Below, piece after piece: positions 41,362 to 50,030 of a DNA stretch of 64,000 bases. The DNA is from Amycolatopsis bullii (GTDB taxonomy: Bacteria > Actinomycetota > Actinomycetes > Mycobacteriales > Pseudonocardiaceae), in assembly GCF_014654205.1 (NCBI RefSeq), contig NZ_BNAW01000004.1, forward strand, positions 1 to 64,000, written 5' to 3'. The position numbers and the translations under genes were made by a program. The notes under the pieces were generated by a model that saw only the letters and a program-made list of their open reading frames with translations, had not been told where the DNA came from and made no database searches. Position 1 is the stretch's first letter. Every line of letters begins with the position of its first letter.

Positions 41362-42012
41362 CTACGGCCGCGACACCAGCGACGCCGTCACGACGCGGTT
41401 GTCCTCGTACCCCTCGCTGCCGCCGACGTACTCGCCGCCGCAGGTGACGAGCAGCAACTTGTGCGGGCCGTCGGGGTCGAACAGCTGCTCGGACCGGCCG
41501 GCGAGGTCCGACTTGTGCACGGTCTCGGCCGTGTCGATCCGGTACACCCACGCGCCGCCGGCGGCGTCGGTCAGCTTGACCTCCTGCCCCGGCTTGACCT
41601 GCCAGAGCTCGGTGAAGGGGCCCTTCTTGCCCTTCCAGTTCACGTGCCCGGACAGCAGCGCGACGCCGTGGTCGGCGCCCAGCTTCGCGCCCCACCAGGC
41701 GGCTTCGTCGAGCCCTTCCGGGATCTTCAGCGCGCCCGCGGCGTCGAGGTCCTCCTTGATCAGCTTCGCGGTGCCGCCGCCGGGCAGGGACAGCCGGTCC
41801 GGGTCGCTGCCGGTGTCCGGCCGGGTGCCCTGCGGGGCCGACTGGTTCGCGGCCGGGACGGGCGTCCCGGCCCCGTTCGCGACGGCCGGTTCATCCTTTC
41901 CGGTGAACACGAGCAGGGTCACGACGAGGGCCGCGACCACGAACACCCCGGCGATGCCGACGATCCACCAGCGGCCGGAGCCCTTCTTCGGCTCCGGGTT
42001 GTGCTCCTGCAT
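41362..42012 (-). CDS. Class F sortase (first of two)
   Basis: 216 residues from ATG 42012. One N-terminal membrane anchor (about residues 15-37) and a proline-rich linker precede the sortase barrel. Catalytic His lies in LLSGHVNWKG, Cys in LLLVTCGGEY and Arg in GYEDNRVVTA near the C-terminus, the class E/F pattern of actinobacteria. It would be a transpeptidase or protein-anchoring enzyme at the outer membrane face. It follows a second sortase gene (42093-42734) with 80 bp between; the two share the whole core and arose by duplication. Confidence 0.88.
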   Translation of the reverse strand: MQEHNPEPKKGSGRWWIVGIAGVFVVAALVVTLLVFTGKDEPAVANGAGTPVPAANQSAPQGTRPDTGSDPDRLSLPGGGTAKLIKEDLDAAGALKIPEGLDEAAWWGAKLGADHGVALLSGHVNWKGKKGPFTELWQVKPGQEVKLTDAAGGAWVYRIDTAETVHKSDLAGRSEQLFDPDGPHKLLLVTCGGEYVGGSEGYEDNRVVTASLVSRP

Positions 42013-42092
42013 GGGCGTGCGCTCCTTCGCTGTCGTGGCCAGTGCAGGGACAGGCATGCCGCGAAGGGCGCGAAAGGTTGCAGCGAACTCGA

Positions 42093-42734
42093 TCAGCCGG
42101 TGGGGCGCGTCACCAGCTTGGCCGTGACCAGGCGGTTCTCGTCGTAGCCTTCGGTGCCGCCGAGGTAGTCGCCGCCGCAGGTGACCAGCACCAGCCGGTG
42201 CGGGCCGTCCTGCCCGAACCACCGGGCGGCCTGCGAGGGCAACGCCTCCTTCGGCAGCGTGACGACGTCGTCGACGCGGTACACCCACCGGCCGCCGCGG
42301 GCGTCGACGACGCTGACCTCGTCGCCGTCGCGCATGCGCCACAGCTCGTCGAACGGCCCGCGCCTGCCCTCCCAGTTGACGTGCCCGGACAGCAGGGCGG
42401 CACCGCGGGCCGCGCCCAGCTTGGCGCCCCACCACGCGGCGTCGCCCAGGCCGCGCGGGATGGGCAGCACGCCCGTATCGGTGAGTTCGGTGCGGACCAG
42501 GCGGGCGGTGGCGCCACCGGGCAGCCGGACCGTGCCCGGCCGCTGCTGCGCGGCGGACTCGCTGTCCGCGGGGAGCACGGCCGGGGCCGCGTTCTCCCCC
42601 GGCAGCGAGCCGGGCGGGGGTGGCGCCGCCAGGGGCGTGACCGTCGGCGGCAGCCAGGTCAGCACGACGATGCCGGCCGCGAAGGCGGCCACGGCCAGCG
42701 CCGCCGAGACGGCGGCCAGCGCGGTGCGCAGCAC
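42093..42734 (-). CDS. Class F sortase (second of two)
   Basis: 213 residues from GTG 42734, which abuts the TAG of the upstream gene with no gap. An N-terminal hydrophobic anchor (about 5-30) and proline-rich linker are followed by a barrel with His in LLSGHVNWEG, Cys in LVLVTCGGDY and Arg in GYDENRLVTA. It is clearly paralogous to the neighbour at 41362-42012. Direct coupling to the anchored-protein gene upstream suggests that protein as its substrate (inference). Confidence 0.88.
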   Translation of the reverse strand: MLRTALAAVSAALAVAAFAAGIVVLTWLPPTVTPLAAPPPPGSLPGENAAPAVLPADSESAAQQRPGTVRLPGGATARLVRTELTDTGVLPIPRGLGDAAWWGAKLGAARGAALLSGHVNWEGRRGPFDELWRMRDGDEVSVVDARGGRWVYRVDDVVTLPKEALPSQAARWFGQDGPHRLVLVTCGGDYLGGTEGYDENRLVTAKLVTRPTG

Positions 42735-43823
42735 CTAGTCCGACCCGGTTTTGCGCCGCCTGCCCAGCAGCAGGGCGACGGCGGCGAAGAAGACCCCGCC
42801 GAAGAGCAGGCCGATGCCGAACGGCACGCGGGAGCCGTCGTCGTCGGTGGCCGGCGCGGCCGCGCCCAGGTAACCGGCCGGGACCTGGGTCGGCACCGCG
42901 GCCTGCGTGGCGGCCGGGCCGCCCGTGGGGGCGGCGGCCTTCGCGACGAAGCCGTTCGGGATCGAGCAGCTGACCCCGCCGAGCACGATGTTCGTCTTCA
43001 CGTCCTGCAGCGCGGCGCCCTGCGCGTCCTTGACGTGGGTGGTGATCTCGACCCGCCAGCCGGCGACCGCGGTGTGGTCGCCCCCGCGCCAGCCGTCCTG
43101 GCGGATCAGCTGGCCGAAGGCGGTGACGCGGGTCAGCCTGAGGTCGGAGACGGTGGTCGCCCGGTCGGCGTTGGTGATGTCGCCCGGCGGGCCGAGCCGG
43201 AGGTTCTTCAGCTCGAGACCGGCGTTGCCGCCGGGCACCGGGACGATGCCGAGCCCGCCGCCGGCCTGGCGCACCCACAGCCGGGTCACCGCCGTGGCGG
43301 CGGAGAGCTTCGCCGGACCGGTGCACTCCACCGACGTCTTGGCCCCTTCCAGGGCGAGCACGGTGTTGTCGGCCGGTTTGGTGCCGCCCTGCCAGTTGTC
43401 CCGCAGCGCGTAGTTGGTTTCCGCGGCGGCGGTGGGCACGGTCGTCGCCTGCAACGCGGCGAAGACGTTGTGATCGCGGCTCGCGACCCCGGGCGGGTAC
43501 GGGTTCTGTGACGCGCTGTAGCGGCCGAGGTCGATCTGGTAGTGCCCGCCGAAGGTGGCGCGCTCGCCGTCGTCCTTGGGGACCGAAACGCGGTCCGCGC
43601 CGAGCTTCGACTGGCCGGGCAGCAGCGGGGACCGTTGCGTTTCCGTGATGAGGGCACCGCCGCGCTGGCCCTCGTCCCCGATCCGCACCGAGGCGATGTT
43701 CGCGAACGAGACCGGGCCGGTCTTCTCGTCCACGGCCTGGGCCTGCGCCCCGGCGACACCCACGCCGACCAGCGGGAACACCGCGACCGCCAGTGCGGCT
43801 GCCTTCGTCACGAATCGCGTCAT
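42735..43823 (-). CDS. Secreted, C-terminally anchored protein coupled to two sortases
   Basis: 362 residues from ATG 43823. A signal peptide spans residues 1-28 (ending AQA). A long beta-rich extracellular region (about 30-300) with one Cys pair is followed by an Ala/Pro/Thr linker. A membrane helix (VPFGIGLLFGGVFFAAVALLL) and the basic tail GRRRK end it. This is the layout of a cell-wall sorting signal, but no LPxTG or LAxTG is present. The nearest candidates before the helix are VPAGYLG or APATDDD. The family is not recognised. Immediate TAG/GTG coupling to a sortase argues that it is processed by it. Confidence 0.75.
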   Translation of the reverse strand: MTRFVTKAAALAVAVFPLVGVGVAGAQAQAVDEKTGPVSFANIASVRIGDEGQRGGALITETQRSPLLPGQSKLGADRVSVPKDDGERATFGGHYQIDLGRYSASQNPYPPGVASRDHNVFAALQATTVPTAAAETNYALRDNWQGGTKPADNTVLALEGAKTSVECTGPAKLSAATAVTRLWVRQAGGGLGIVPVPGGNAGLELKNLRLGPPGDITNADRATTVSDLRLTRVTAFGQLIRQDGWRGGDHTAVAGWRVEITTHVKDAQGAALQDVKTNIVLGGVSCSIPNGFVAKAAAPTGGPAATQAAVPTQVPAGYLGAAAPATDDDGSRVPFGIGLLFGGVFFAAVALLLGRRRKTGSD

Positions 43824-44086
43824 GTCTCCCCACTGCTCTGCTCGGGCGGCTCGCCGGCGTCCGGGAAGCGGCGAAACGCTCCGCGCCAACCTTGCACCGT
43901 CGGCCACGACATGCGAAGCCGCAGGGCCAATATCCCACGAACTCACCCGAACGGGGTAATACGACCGGCCGTACCTCGCAGCTCGGCGCCGAAGCGGGGG
44001 TCCCGGACGGGGGAACACTAGGATGGGCCGGGCCGTTATCGGCAATGACTACGGAATTCATGGTCGCGGGCAGCGTGGAGGCGGGA

Positions 44087-44452
44087 ATGGCGACGGTCAC
44101 CGGGAGTGGCGCCCAGCCGGGGCTCGCGGACTGCACCCCGGCGTCCCCGGCGGCGCCCGCCCATCCCCCGCAGTCGGTGCTGACCGACGCGGGCGACCTG
44201 CTGCGCGCGCTGGCGGCGCCGGTCCGGATCGCGATCGTGCTGCAGCTGCGCGCGGCCGACCGGTGCGTGCACGAGCTGGTGGACGCGCTCGACGTCGCCC
44301 AGCCGCTGATCAGCCAGCACCTGCGGGTGCTGAAGACGGCCGGGGTGGTCCAGGGCGAGCGGCGCGGCCGCGAGGTCGTCTACCGGCTCGCCGACGACCA
44401 CCTGGCGCACATCGTGGTCGACGCCGTCGCCCACGTGCAGGAAGGAAAGTGA
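44087..44452 (+). CDS. ArsR/SmtB-family metal-responsive repressor
   Basis: 121 residues from ATG 44087, preceded by GGAGGCGGGA. The winged helix-turn-helix has the recognition region VAQPLISQHLRVLKTAG. The metal-site candidates are Cys and His in DRCVHELVDAL and HLAHIVVDAVAHVQE, the C-terminal histidines fitting an alpha5 zinc site. The stop overlaps the Fur-family start by one base (TGATG). In mycobacteria the SmtB/Zur pair at this locus is a zinc-controlled operon (family knowledge), so it is probably zinc-sensing here too. Confidence 0.9.
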   Translation: MATVTGSGAQPGLADCTPASPAAPAHPPQSVLTDAGDLLRALAAPVRIAIVLQLRAADRCVHELVDALDVAQPLISQHLRVLKTAGVVQGERRGREVVYRLADDHLAHIVVDAVAHVQEGK

Positions 44453-44877
44453 TGAACCCCGCCGCTGAGCCGGCCGCACAACGCAGCCAGGCCCCGGTCC
44501 CCGGGCGCCGCTCCACCCGGCAGCGGTCCGCGGTCGTCGAGCTGCTGAGCACGATCGACGACTTCCGATCGGCCCAGGAACTCCACGACGAGCTGCGCAA
44601 ACGCGGCGACGGCATCGGCCTGACGACGGTGTACCGCACGCTGCAGTCGCTGTCGGAGGCGGGCGAGATCGACGTGCTGCGCACCGATTCGGGCGAGGCG
44701 ATCTACCGCCGGTGTTCCGCGCACCACCACCATCACCTGGTGTGCCGCCTGTGCGGCCGGACGGTCGAGGTCGAGGGGCCGGCGGTGGAACGCTGGGCGG
44801 AGAAGATCGCGGCGGAGCACGGCTTTTCGGAGATTTCGCACACGGTGGAGATCACCGGCACCTGCGCCGAGCACTGA
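44452..44877 (+). CDS. zur: Fur-family zinc uptake regulator
   Basis: 141 residues. The winged-helix N-terminus is typical (RSTRQRSAVVELLSTIDDFRSAQELHDEL, then LTTVYRTLQSLSEAGEID). A histidine-rich CSAHHHHHLVCRLCGRTVEV segment provides the zinc ligands, with a further Cys in ITGTCAEH. Context (ArsR partner, glyS upstream, uppS/recO downstream) matches mycobacterial FurB/Zur. With zinc it should repress zinc-uptake and alternative ribosomal-protein genes. A 21-bp repeat array begins six bases after its stop. Confidence 0.93.
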   Translation: MNPAAEPAAQRSQAPVPGRRSTRQRSAVVELLSTIDDFRSAQELHDELRKRGDGIGLTTVYRTLQSLSEAGEIDVLRTDSGEAIYRRCSAHHHHHLVCRLCGRTVEVEGPAVERWAEKIAAEHGFSEISHTVEITGTCAEH

Positions 44878-44882
44878 CGCCA

Positions 44883-45070
44883 ACGCACCTCGAAGATCGG
44901 CCCGCGTACCCAGGCGGTCGACTCGCGCACCTGGACGGTCGGCCCGCGCACCCGACGGCCGACTCGCGTGCCTGGACGGTCGGCCTGCGTACCCGGAGGG
45001 TCGGCCCGCGTACCCGGACGGTCGACTTGCGTACCTGGAGGGTCGGCCCGCGGGTCTGGGTGGGCGACTC
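44883..45070. repeat. 21-bp minisatellite between zur and the AraC gene
   Basis: Nine consecutive units of 21 bases (one of 20), consensus GCGTACCCGGACGGTCGGCCC, fill nearly the whole 204-bp gap between two convergent genes. Unit ends mostly alternate between GGCCC and GACTC, giving a partial 42-bp higher-order period. Divergence between units is 1-5 bases. No spacer structure, so not CRISPR. Confidence 0.88.
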
Positions 45071-45081
45071 GGCAGTGGCGG

Positions 45082-45909
45082 TCAGGTTCGTGGTGCTGCG
45101 GGCCAGGCCACCGTGTCGATGGCCAGCCACGGGGCCGTCGCCAGCGCGGCGGGCGTCAAGCCCGTGATCGCCCGGGCTTGGCGGTGGAGGTGCGACTGGT
45201 CCGCGTAGCCGCTCCGGGTGGCCACCGCCGCCGGTGGGTGGCCGGCCGCCAGGAGGTGGGCCGCGTGGTCGAAGCGGACCAGCTGAGCCGCCCGCTTGGG
45301 CGTGAGACCGAGCTGCGCGCGAAAGCGGGACCACAGGCGCTGGCGGCTCCAGCCGACCTCTTCGGCCAGGCCGTCGATCCGCAGCCGGCCGCGGGCGGCC
45401 CGCGTCCGGCGCCAGGCCTGCGCCACCTCCGGCTCGACCCGGGACGGCACCGCCAGGCGGCGGGCGAGGACGTCCGTCGCGATCGTGAAGCGTTCGTCCC
45501 AGGTCGGGGCGTCGCGCAGGCGTTCCTCGAGCCGTCCGGCGTCGCGTCCCCAGACCTCCTCCAGGGTCGCCACCGTGCCGGTGAGCTCGGCCGAGGCGCC
45601 GAGCACCACGCTCGCGACCGCCGGGGACAGCCGGATCTGCAGGCAGGTGCCCTCCTGCCCGCCGGTCCGGAGGCGGCCCGGGAGCAGCCCGGCCACGAAG
45701 CTGCCCCGCCGGGACGTCCCGCCGGCTTCGCGGACGATCCCCCCGGTCTCGCTCAGGTCGAGGAACAGCGTCACCGACGGGTGCGCGACCATCGCGATCT
45801 CCACGTCGCCGCGAACCCGCTGGCGGAACCCGGCCATCGCGACGCCCGGCAGGCAGCTTCCCGGGCGCGGCACGGCGACGTCCACGTCCGCCCACGTCCA
45901 GCCGCTCAC
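45082..45909 (-). CDS. AraC-family transcriptional regulator
   Basis: 275 residues from GTG 45909, abutting the hydrolase stop without a gap. The N-terminal ~150 residues are a sensor domain of the actinobacterial AraC type (SVTLFLDLSETGGIV, LQIRLSPAVASVVLG). The C-terminal double helix-turn-helix (about 175-262) carries IDGLAEEVGWSRQRLWSRF and AAVATRSGYADQSHLHRQARAITGLTP. It is probably an activator co-transcribed with the alpha/beta hydrolase. Ligand unknown. Confidence 0.9.
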   Translation of the reverse strand: MSGWTWADVDVAVPRPGSCLPGVAMAGFRQRVRGDVEIAMVAHPSVTLFLDLSETGGIVREAGGTSRRGSFVAGLLPGRLRTGGQEGTCLQIRLSPAVASVVLGASAELTGTVATLEEVWGRDAGRLEERLRDAPTWDERFTIATDVLARRLAVPSRVEPEVAQAWRRTRAARGRLRIDGLAEEVGWSRQRLWSRFRAQLGLTPKRAAQLVRFDHAAHLLAAGHPPAAVATRSGYADQSHLHRQARAITGLTPAALATAPWLAIDTVAWPAAPRT

Positions 45910-46716
45910 CTACGCAGGGTAGGCCGCCGCCGCGAAGCGCAGCAGGAGTTCGCTCGTCGGTTCAGGGGCCTCCAGGAGGGGAACGTGCCCGACGCCGGGG
46001 AGCAGTTCCACGCGCGCGCCCGGCACCACGTCGTACTCGCGGGCCGACCGCGGATCCCAGCGCGGGTCCGCCGCGCCGAAGACCACCAGCACGGGCCGCC
46101 CGAGACCGGCGAGGCGATCGGGGATGCTCAGCTCGGCGACATACGCCGAGTTGGCGCGCAGGATCGCCCGGAACGTGCGGTAGCCGATGTTCTTCAGGTC
46201 GGCGACGGCGTCGTCCGGGACGTCCACCGGGCGGGCGGTCGTCGCCCGGATTCCCTTGCGGATCAACGCTTCCGACCGCACCGACCAGAGGAGCGGGCCG
46301 AGCGGCGGGGCCGACAGGGCTCGGATCAGCGGCGGTTGCGGCAGGAGCGCGCCGAGGCTCGGGCCGGTGCTGACCAGCGCCAGCGACCGCACCAGCTCCG
46401 GGCGCTGCTCCGCGAGCGACGTCGCGACGTAGCCGCCGCTCGAGTGCCCCGCCACGGCGACCTGCCGCAGGCCGAGGTCGTCGAGCAGCGCGGCCACGCG
46501 GGCGGCCAGCCCGGGCACCGCGTACGACGGCGCGGGCGGGGATTGGCCACACCCCGGCAGATCGACCCGGATGACGTGGTGACGGGCGGCGAGGATCCGG
46601 GCCACCGGACCCCAGGACGACCCCGAAGCACCCGACCCGTGGACCAGCAGCAAGGGCGGCGCCTCCCGCGGACCGTCGTGGACGACGTACATCCCCGTAC
46701 TTCTGTGAAGACCCAT
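45910..46716 (-). CDS. Alpha/beta hydrolase
   Basis: 268 residues from ATG 46716. HGSGASGSSW is the oxyanion region, the nucleophile elbow is GHSSGG near residue 93, the acid probably lies in FGAADPRWD, and His is in PGVGHVPLLEAPE. There is no signal peptide, so it is cytoplasmic. It is a generic hydrolase (esterase or C-C hydrolase); the substrate is unknown. The TAG/GTG junction with the AraC gene suggests shared regulation. Confidence 0.88.
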   Translation of the reverse strand: MGLHRSTGMYVVHDGPREAPPLLLVHGSGASGSSWGPVARILAARHHVIRVDLPGCGQSPPAPSYAVPGLAARVAALLDDLGLRQVAVAGHSSGGYVATSLAEQRPELVRSLALVSTGPSLGALLPQPPLIRALSAPPLGPLLWSVRSEALIRKGIRATTARPVDVPDDAVADLKNIGYRTFRAILRANSAYVAELSIPDRLAGLGRPVLVVFGAADPRWDPRSAREYDVVPGARVELLPGVGHVPLLEAPEPTSELLLRFAAAAYPA

Positions 46717-46762
46717 GCGCCTGACGGTAGGGGCGCGACCGGCCGCCGGTCTTGGACGAATG

Positions 46763-47476
46763 TCAGTACTCGTACGGGTCCTTGGGAGTGGGGACCGAGG
46801 TCACCGAGGCCGGGGTGAAGTCGGGGGTGTAGTTGTTGTCCTTCGTCGCCGTGCCCGGCACCACCTCGCCGGTGACCTGGATCCACGCGTCGCTCGCCAG
46901 GTGGTCCGCTTCGCCGCCGCGGAGGCGGACCGTCACCGGGAACGCGTCCGCCGCGCAGCAGCTGATCACCAGGCGGGCCAGGAGCGTGCTGCCGTCGGTG
47001 TGCACCACGAAACCAGTGAGGGAAACCGTGCGGCCGTTCAGCGTGCCCGCCGAGTCCCAGCCCGCGCGGCTGACGAACTCGTTCACCGTCAACGGAACCA
47101 CGTTCCCCGCCGGCAGTGGCGGGAACGCCGCCGCGTTGGCCGCCGCCGCGGTCGAGGGGGCGCGCGCCTCGGTGCGGACCACCGAGTCCGCGCCCAGTGC
47201 CGGTGGCGCGACCAGGAAGACCGCCAGCACCGGGACGAGCAGCAGCCACGCCGGACGCACCGAGTGCGAGTGGCCGTCGTGGTCATGGGACGCTCGCGAC
47301 GCCACCAGATCGCGGACGATCGCCACCGCACCCAGCAGCACCATCACGGCGCCGCCCGCGATGATCCACGGCTGCTGGGCGGGCTTGACGTACCGCAGGT
47401 AGTCGCCGTTGACCGCGATCTTGACCAGCGCCCCGCCGAGCAGGATCAGCAGGATGTTCTGGGTCTCCCGTTTCAC
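46763..47476 (-). CDS. TIGR03943-family membrane protein (YcgQ-like)
   Basis: 237 residues from GTG 47476. Two N-terminal helices (about 5-55), a histidine-rich cytoplasmic loop SHDHDGHSHS, a third helix (about 73-92), then an extracytoplasmic domain with FVVHTDGSTLLARLVISCCAADAFPV. That Cys-Cys motif and the following OB-like fold are the family signature. These proteins always pair with a DUF318 permease (here at 47619-48632) and are often linked to metal handling. The His-rich loop and the nearby zur gene suggest zinc, but this is inference. Confidence 0.88.
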   Translation of the reverse strand: MKRETQNILLILLGGALVKIAVNGDYLRYVKPAQQPWIIAGGAVMVLLGAVAIVRDLVASRASHDHDGHSHSVRPAWLLLVPVLAVFLVAPPALGADSVVRTEARAPSTAAAANAAAFPPLPAGNVVPLTVNEFVSRAGWDSAGTLNGRTVSLTGFVVHTDGSTLLARLVISCCAADAFPVTVRLRGGEADHLASDAWIQVTGEVVPGTATKDNNYTPDFTPASVTSVPTPKDPYEY

Positions 47477-47618
47477 GCGATCTCCGCCCCACGCCCGACA
47501 CCACACGCCGCCTCATGCGGCCCCCACGAAAACCGCGCCCGCAACACGCACGCAGCCACCAACCCCGACTGGACCACCCCGGCCGCCGACGGCCCCGCGC
47601 CCAACACCACACGCAACC

Positions 47619-48632
47619 TCACACGACCCCCACCAGGAACCCGGCCGCCAGCGCGCAGGCCACCGCCACCACGAACGTCACCGGCGCGAACCGGACCGCG
47701 AACGACCGTCCGAACGTGCCCGCCTGCAACGCGAACAGCTTCACGTCGATCGCCGGGCCCACCACCAGGAACACCAGCTTCGGCAGCAGGGGCAACGCCG
47801 TCAGCGACGCCGCGACGAACGCGTCCGCCTCGCTGCACAGCGCCAGCACCACCGCCAGGACCGCCATCACCACCACGCCCAGCACCAGCTGGCCGCCCAG
47901 GACGCCGAACCAGCGAGCCGGCACCAGCACGTTCAACGCCGACGAGATCAACGCCCCCAGCACCAGGAAACCGCCCGCCTCGACCAGGTCCGTGCGCGCG
48001 GTCTCGGCGAACACCCGCCACCGCCGGCCGCCCGCCACGTCCGGGAGGCGCTGCAGCGCCCGCGCGGTGATCCACTCCAGCTTGCCCCAGCGGGCCCACA
48101 GCCAGCCCATCACCATCGCCGTGGCGAGGGAGCCGGCGAACCGGGCGAGCACCATCTCCGGACGGCCCGGGAACGCGACCGCGGTGGCCACCAGCACCAC
48201 CGGGTTCACCGCCGGCGCGGCGAGCAGGAACGTCAGCGCCGCGGCCGGCGCCACGCCCTGGCCCATCAGCCGCCGGGCCACCGGCACCGACGCGCATTCG
48301 CAGCCCGGCAGCGCGACCCCGGCCAGCCCCGCGACGCCGACGGCCGCCCCGGCCCGGCGGGGCAGCACCTTCTCCAGCACGCGGGCGGGCACGAACGCGG
48401 CGATGGCCCCGCTGATCAGCACGCCGAGCACGAGGAACGGCAGCGCCTGCACGCAGACCGCGACGAACACGGTCGAGCCGGTGCGCAACGCGGGCACGTC
48501 GAACAGCTGCTGGAGCCGGCTCTGGGCCAGGATCGCGATCAGCAGGATCGCGCACAGCACTTCGACCGAGCTGATCCGGAACCGGCGGGTGCGCCGGCCG
48601 GGCTCGGCCTCGGTGTCGGAAACGATGTTCAC
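47619..48632 (-). CDS. DUF318/ArsP-type permease (YcgR-like)
   Basis: 337 residues from GTG 48632; a TTG at 48662 is possible and neither has a clear ribosome-binding site. Two homologous halves of four helices are visible, with GVALPGCECASVPVARRLMGQG in the first half and LALCSEADAFVAASL in the second. These Cys-containing helix breaks are the family signature. It is a predicted transporter subunit working with the TIGR03943 protein. The substrate is unknown; arsenicals or zinc complexes have been proposed for relatives. A 142-base spacer separates the two genes. Confidence 0.87.
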   Translation of the reverse strand: MNIVSDTEAEPGRRTRRFRISSVEVLCAILLIAILAQSRLQQLFDVPALRTGSTVFVAVCVQALPFLVLGVLISGAIAAFVPARVLEKVLPRRAGAAVGVAGLAGVALPGCECASVPVARRLMGQGVAPAAALTFLLAAPAVNPVVLVATAVAFPGRPEMVLARFAGSLATAMVMGWLWARWGKLEWITARALQRLPDVAGGRRWRVFAETARTDLVEAGGFLVLGALISSALNVLVPARWFGVLGGQLVLGVVVMAVLAVVLALCSEADAFVAASLTALPLLPKLVFLVVGPAIDVKLFALQAGTFGRSFAVRFAPVTFVVAVACALAAGFLVGVV

Positions 48633-48679
48633 GACGGCGATGATGCCAGGGCCGTCCGACAAGACCGGACCCGCACGGG

Positions 48680-48730
48680 CCGCGAACGGAGGATCACGGT
48701 CCGTTTCGGTACGGAATTCTCCGTTCGCGG
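48680..48730. promoter_or_regulatory. Nested inverted repeat upstream of the permease gene
   Basis: A perfect 12-bp pair, CCGCGAACGGAG (48680-48691) with CTCCGTTCGCGG (48719-48730), encloses a smaller TCCGT/ACGGA pair. It lies 48 bases before the permease start and 22 bases after the YbjN stop. It could be the terminator of the recO/uppS/YbjN unit or an operator for the permease. Confidence 0.5.
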
Positions 48731-48751
48731 CGAAAATCCACCCCGAACGGG

Positions 48752-49177
48752 TCAGTCGCCGGGCACGATTCCGGGCAGATCGGTCCTCAGCTGCGAAGCC
48801 GTCGACACCACCAGCATCAGCAGCGTCCCGAGCGCGGCCGCGTCCAGCCCCGCCGCCGGGAAGGCGTACCGGAGCGTGACGTCGACGCCGTTGTCCGAAT
48901 GCCCGATCCCGAGCGTCCCGAACAGCCCCTGCCCGGCCCGCTCGGCGACGGCGATCGAGAGCCCGGGCTCGTCCGCGAGGTCCCAGCCGACCACGCAGGT
49001 CAGGGTGAGCACCGTGAGACCTTCGCCGAGCCGGGTCGCCTGGATGACGCAGGGGACGCCGCCGTGGGAGAACGTCAGCGCGCCGTCGTCGTCGACGTGG
49101 ACCTCGAGGTAGCGCTCGAGGGCTTCCCGGGCCCGCGTCAGCAGGTCCGCGGTTTCCACCGCTTCCGTGGCGCTCAC
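48752..49177 (-). CDS. YbjN-domain protein
   Basis: 141 residues from GTG 49177 with a GTGA overlap to the uppS stop. It is a YbjN/T3SS-chaperone-like alpha-beta fold ([28 protein letters not shown], then [15 protein letters not shown] and [11 protein letters not shown]). The family is called a putative sensory transduction regulator, but its biochemistry is unknown. In actinobacteria it is a common third gene after recO and uppS. Confidence 0.82.
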   Translation of the reverse strand: MSATEAVETADLLTRAREALERYLEVHVDDDGALTFSHGGVPCVIQATRLGEGLTVLTLTCVVGWDLADEPGLSIAVAERAGQGLFGTLGIGHSDNGVDVTLRYAFPAAGLDAAALGTLLMLVVSTASQLRTDLPGIVPGD

Positions 49178-49989
49178 GAAGAAGCCGCCTGGTCGACCGC
49201 GCCGCCGAAGCGGCGATCCCGCTTCGCGAATTCCAGGCAGGCCCGCCACAGGTGCGTCCGGTCGAAGTCCGGGAACAGCGTGTCCTGGTAGACCATCTCG
49301 GCGTAGGCCGACTGCCACAGCAGGAAGTTCGACGTCCGCTGCTCGCCCGAAGGCCGCAGGAACAGGTCCACGTCCGGCATCTCCGGCTGGTACAGGTACT
49401 TCCCGATGGTCTTCTCGTTGACCTTGTCGGGGTTCAGCTTGCCGTCGGCGACGTCACCCGCGATCCGCTGCATGGCGTCGCCCAGCTCGGCGCGGCCGCC
49501 GTAGTTGACGCACATGGTCATGTTCAGCGCCGTGTTGTGCTTGGTCTTCTCCTCGGCCGCCTGCAGCTCCTTGATCACCGACGCCCACAGCTTCGGCCGC
49601 CGCCCCGCCCAGCGGATCCGCACGCCGATCGAGCCGAGGTAGTCGACCTGGCGGCGGATGGTGTCGCGGTTGAAGCCCATCAGGAACCGCACCTCTTCGG
49701 GGCTGCGCTTCCAGTTCTCGGTCGAGAACGCGTACACCGAGAGCCACTTGACGCCCAGCTCGACCGCCCCGCTGGCGACGTCGATCATCACCGCTTCGCC
49801 GCGCTTGTGGCCCTCGATCCGCGGCAGCCCGCGCTGGTTGGCCCAGCGGCCGTTGCCGTCCATGACCAGCGCGACGTGCTTGGGCACCAGCTCGCGCGGG
49901 ATTTCCGGCGGCTTCGCGCCCGACGGGTGCGGATCCGGGGCCCGCAGCTCGGATCGCGACGCCTTGTTCTCGCGTCCCCTGCGCAGCAC
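49174..49989 (-). CDS. uppS: Polyprenyl diphosphate synthase, cis type (UppS-like)
   Basis: 271 residues from GTG 49989, with GGGAGG upstream. The catalytic Asp is in [19 protein letters not shown], followed by GHKRG, the [13 protein letters not shown] motif and the C-terminal [24 protein letters not shown] signature. It condenses isopentenyl diphosphate units into the lipid carrier for peptidoglycan and arabinogalactan. The N-terminal extension with charged residues is typical of actinobacterial Rv2361c-like decaprenyl synthases. Confidence 0.95.
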   Translation of the reverse strand: MLRRGRENKASRSELRAPDPHPSGAKPPEIPRELVPKHVALVMDGNGRWANQRGLPRIEGHKRGEAVMIDVASGAVELGVKWLSVYAFSTENWKRSPEEVRFLMGFNRDTIRRQVDYLGSIGVRIRWAGRRPKLWASVIKELQAAEEKTKHNTALNMTMCVNYGGRAELGDAMQRIAGDVADGKLNPDKVNEKTIGKYLYQPEMPDVDLFLRPSGEQRTSNFLLWQSAYAEMVYQDTLFPDFDRTHLWRACLEFAKRDRRFGGAVDQAASS

Positions 49990-50030
49990 TGCGAGCCTCC
50001 CTGGATGGGTGAAACCGATCAGGCCCGACC

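Noticed and set aside
42735-42900. LPxTG sorting motif in the sortase-coupled protein
   Set aside because: The C-terminal helix and basic tail are present, but no LPxTG, LAxTG or NPxTG sequence precedes them.
44883-45070. Possible CRISPR array or coding repeat (7-residue VPGGSAR-type)
   Set aside because: No spacers; the 7-codon periodicity in all frames is a by-product of the 21-bp unit, and flanking genes account for the reading frames.
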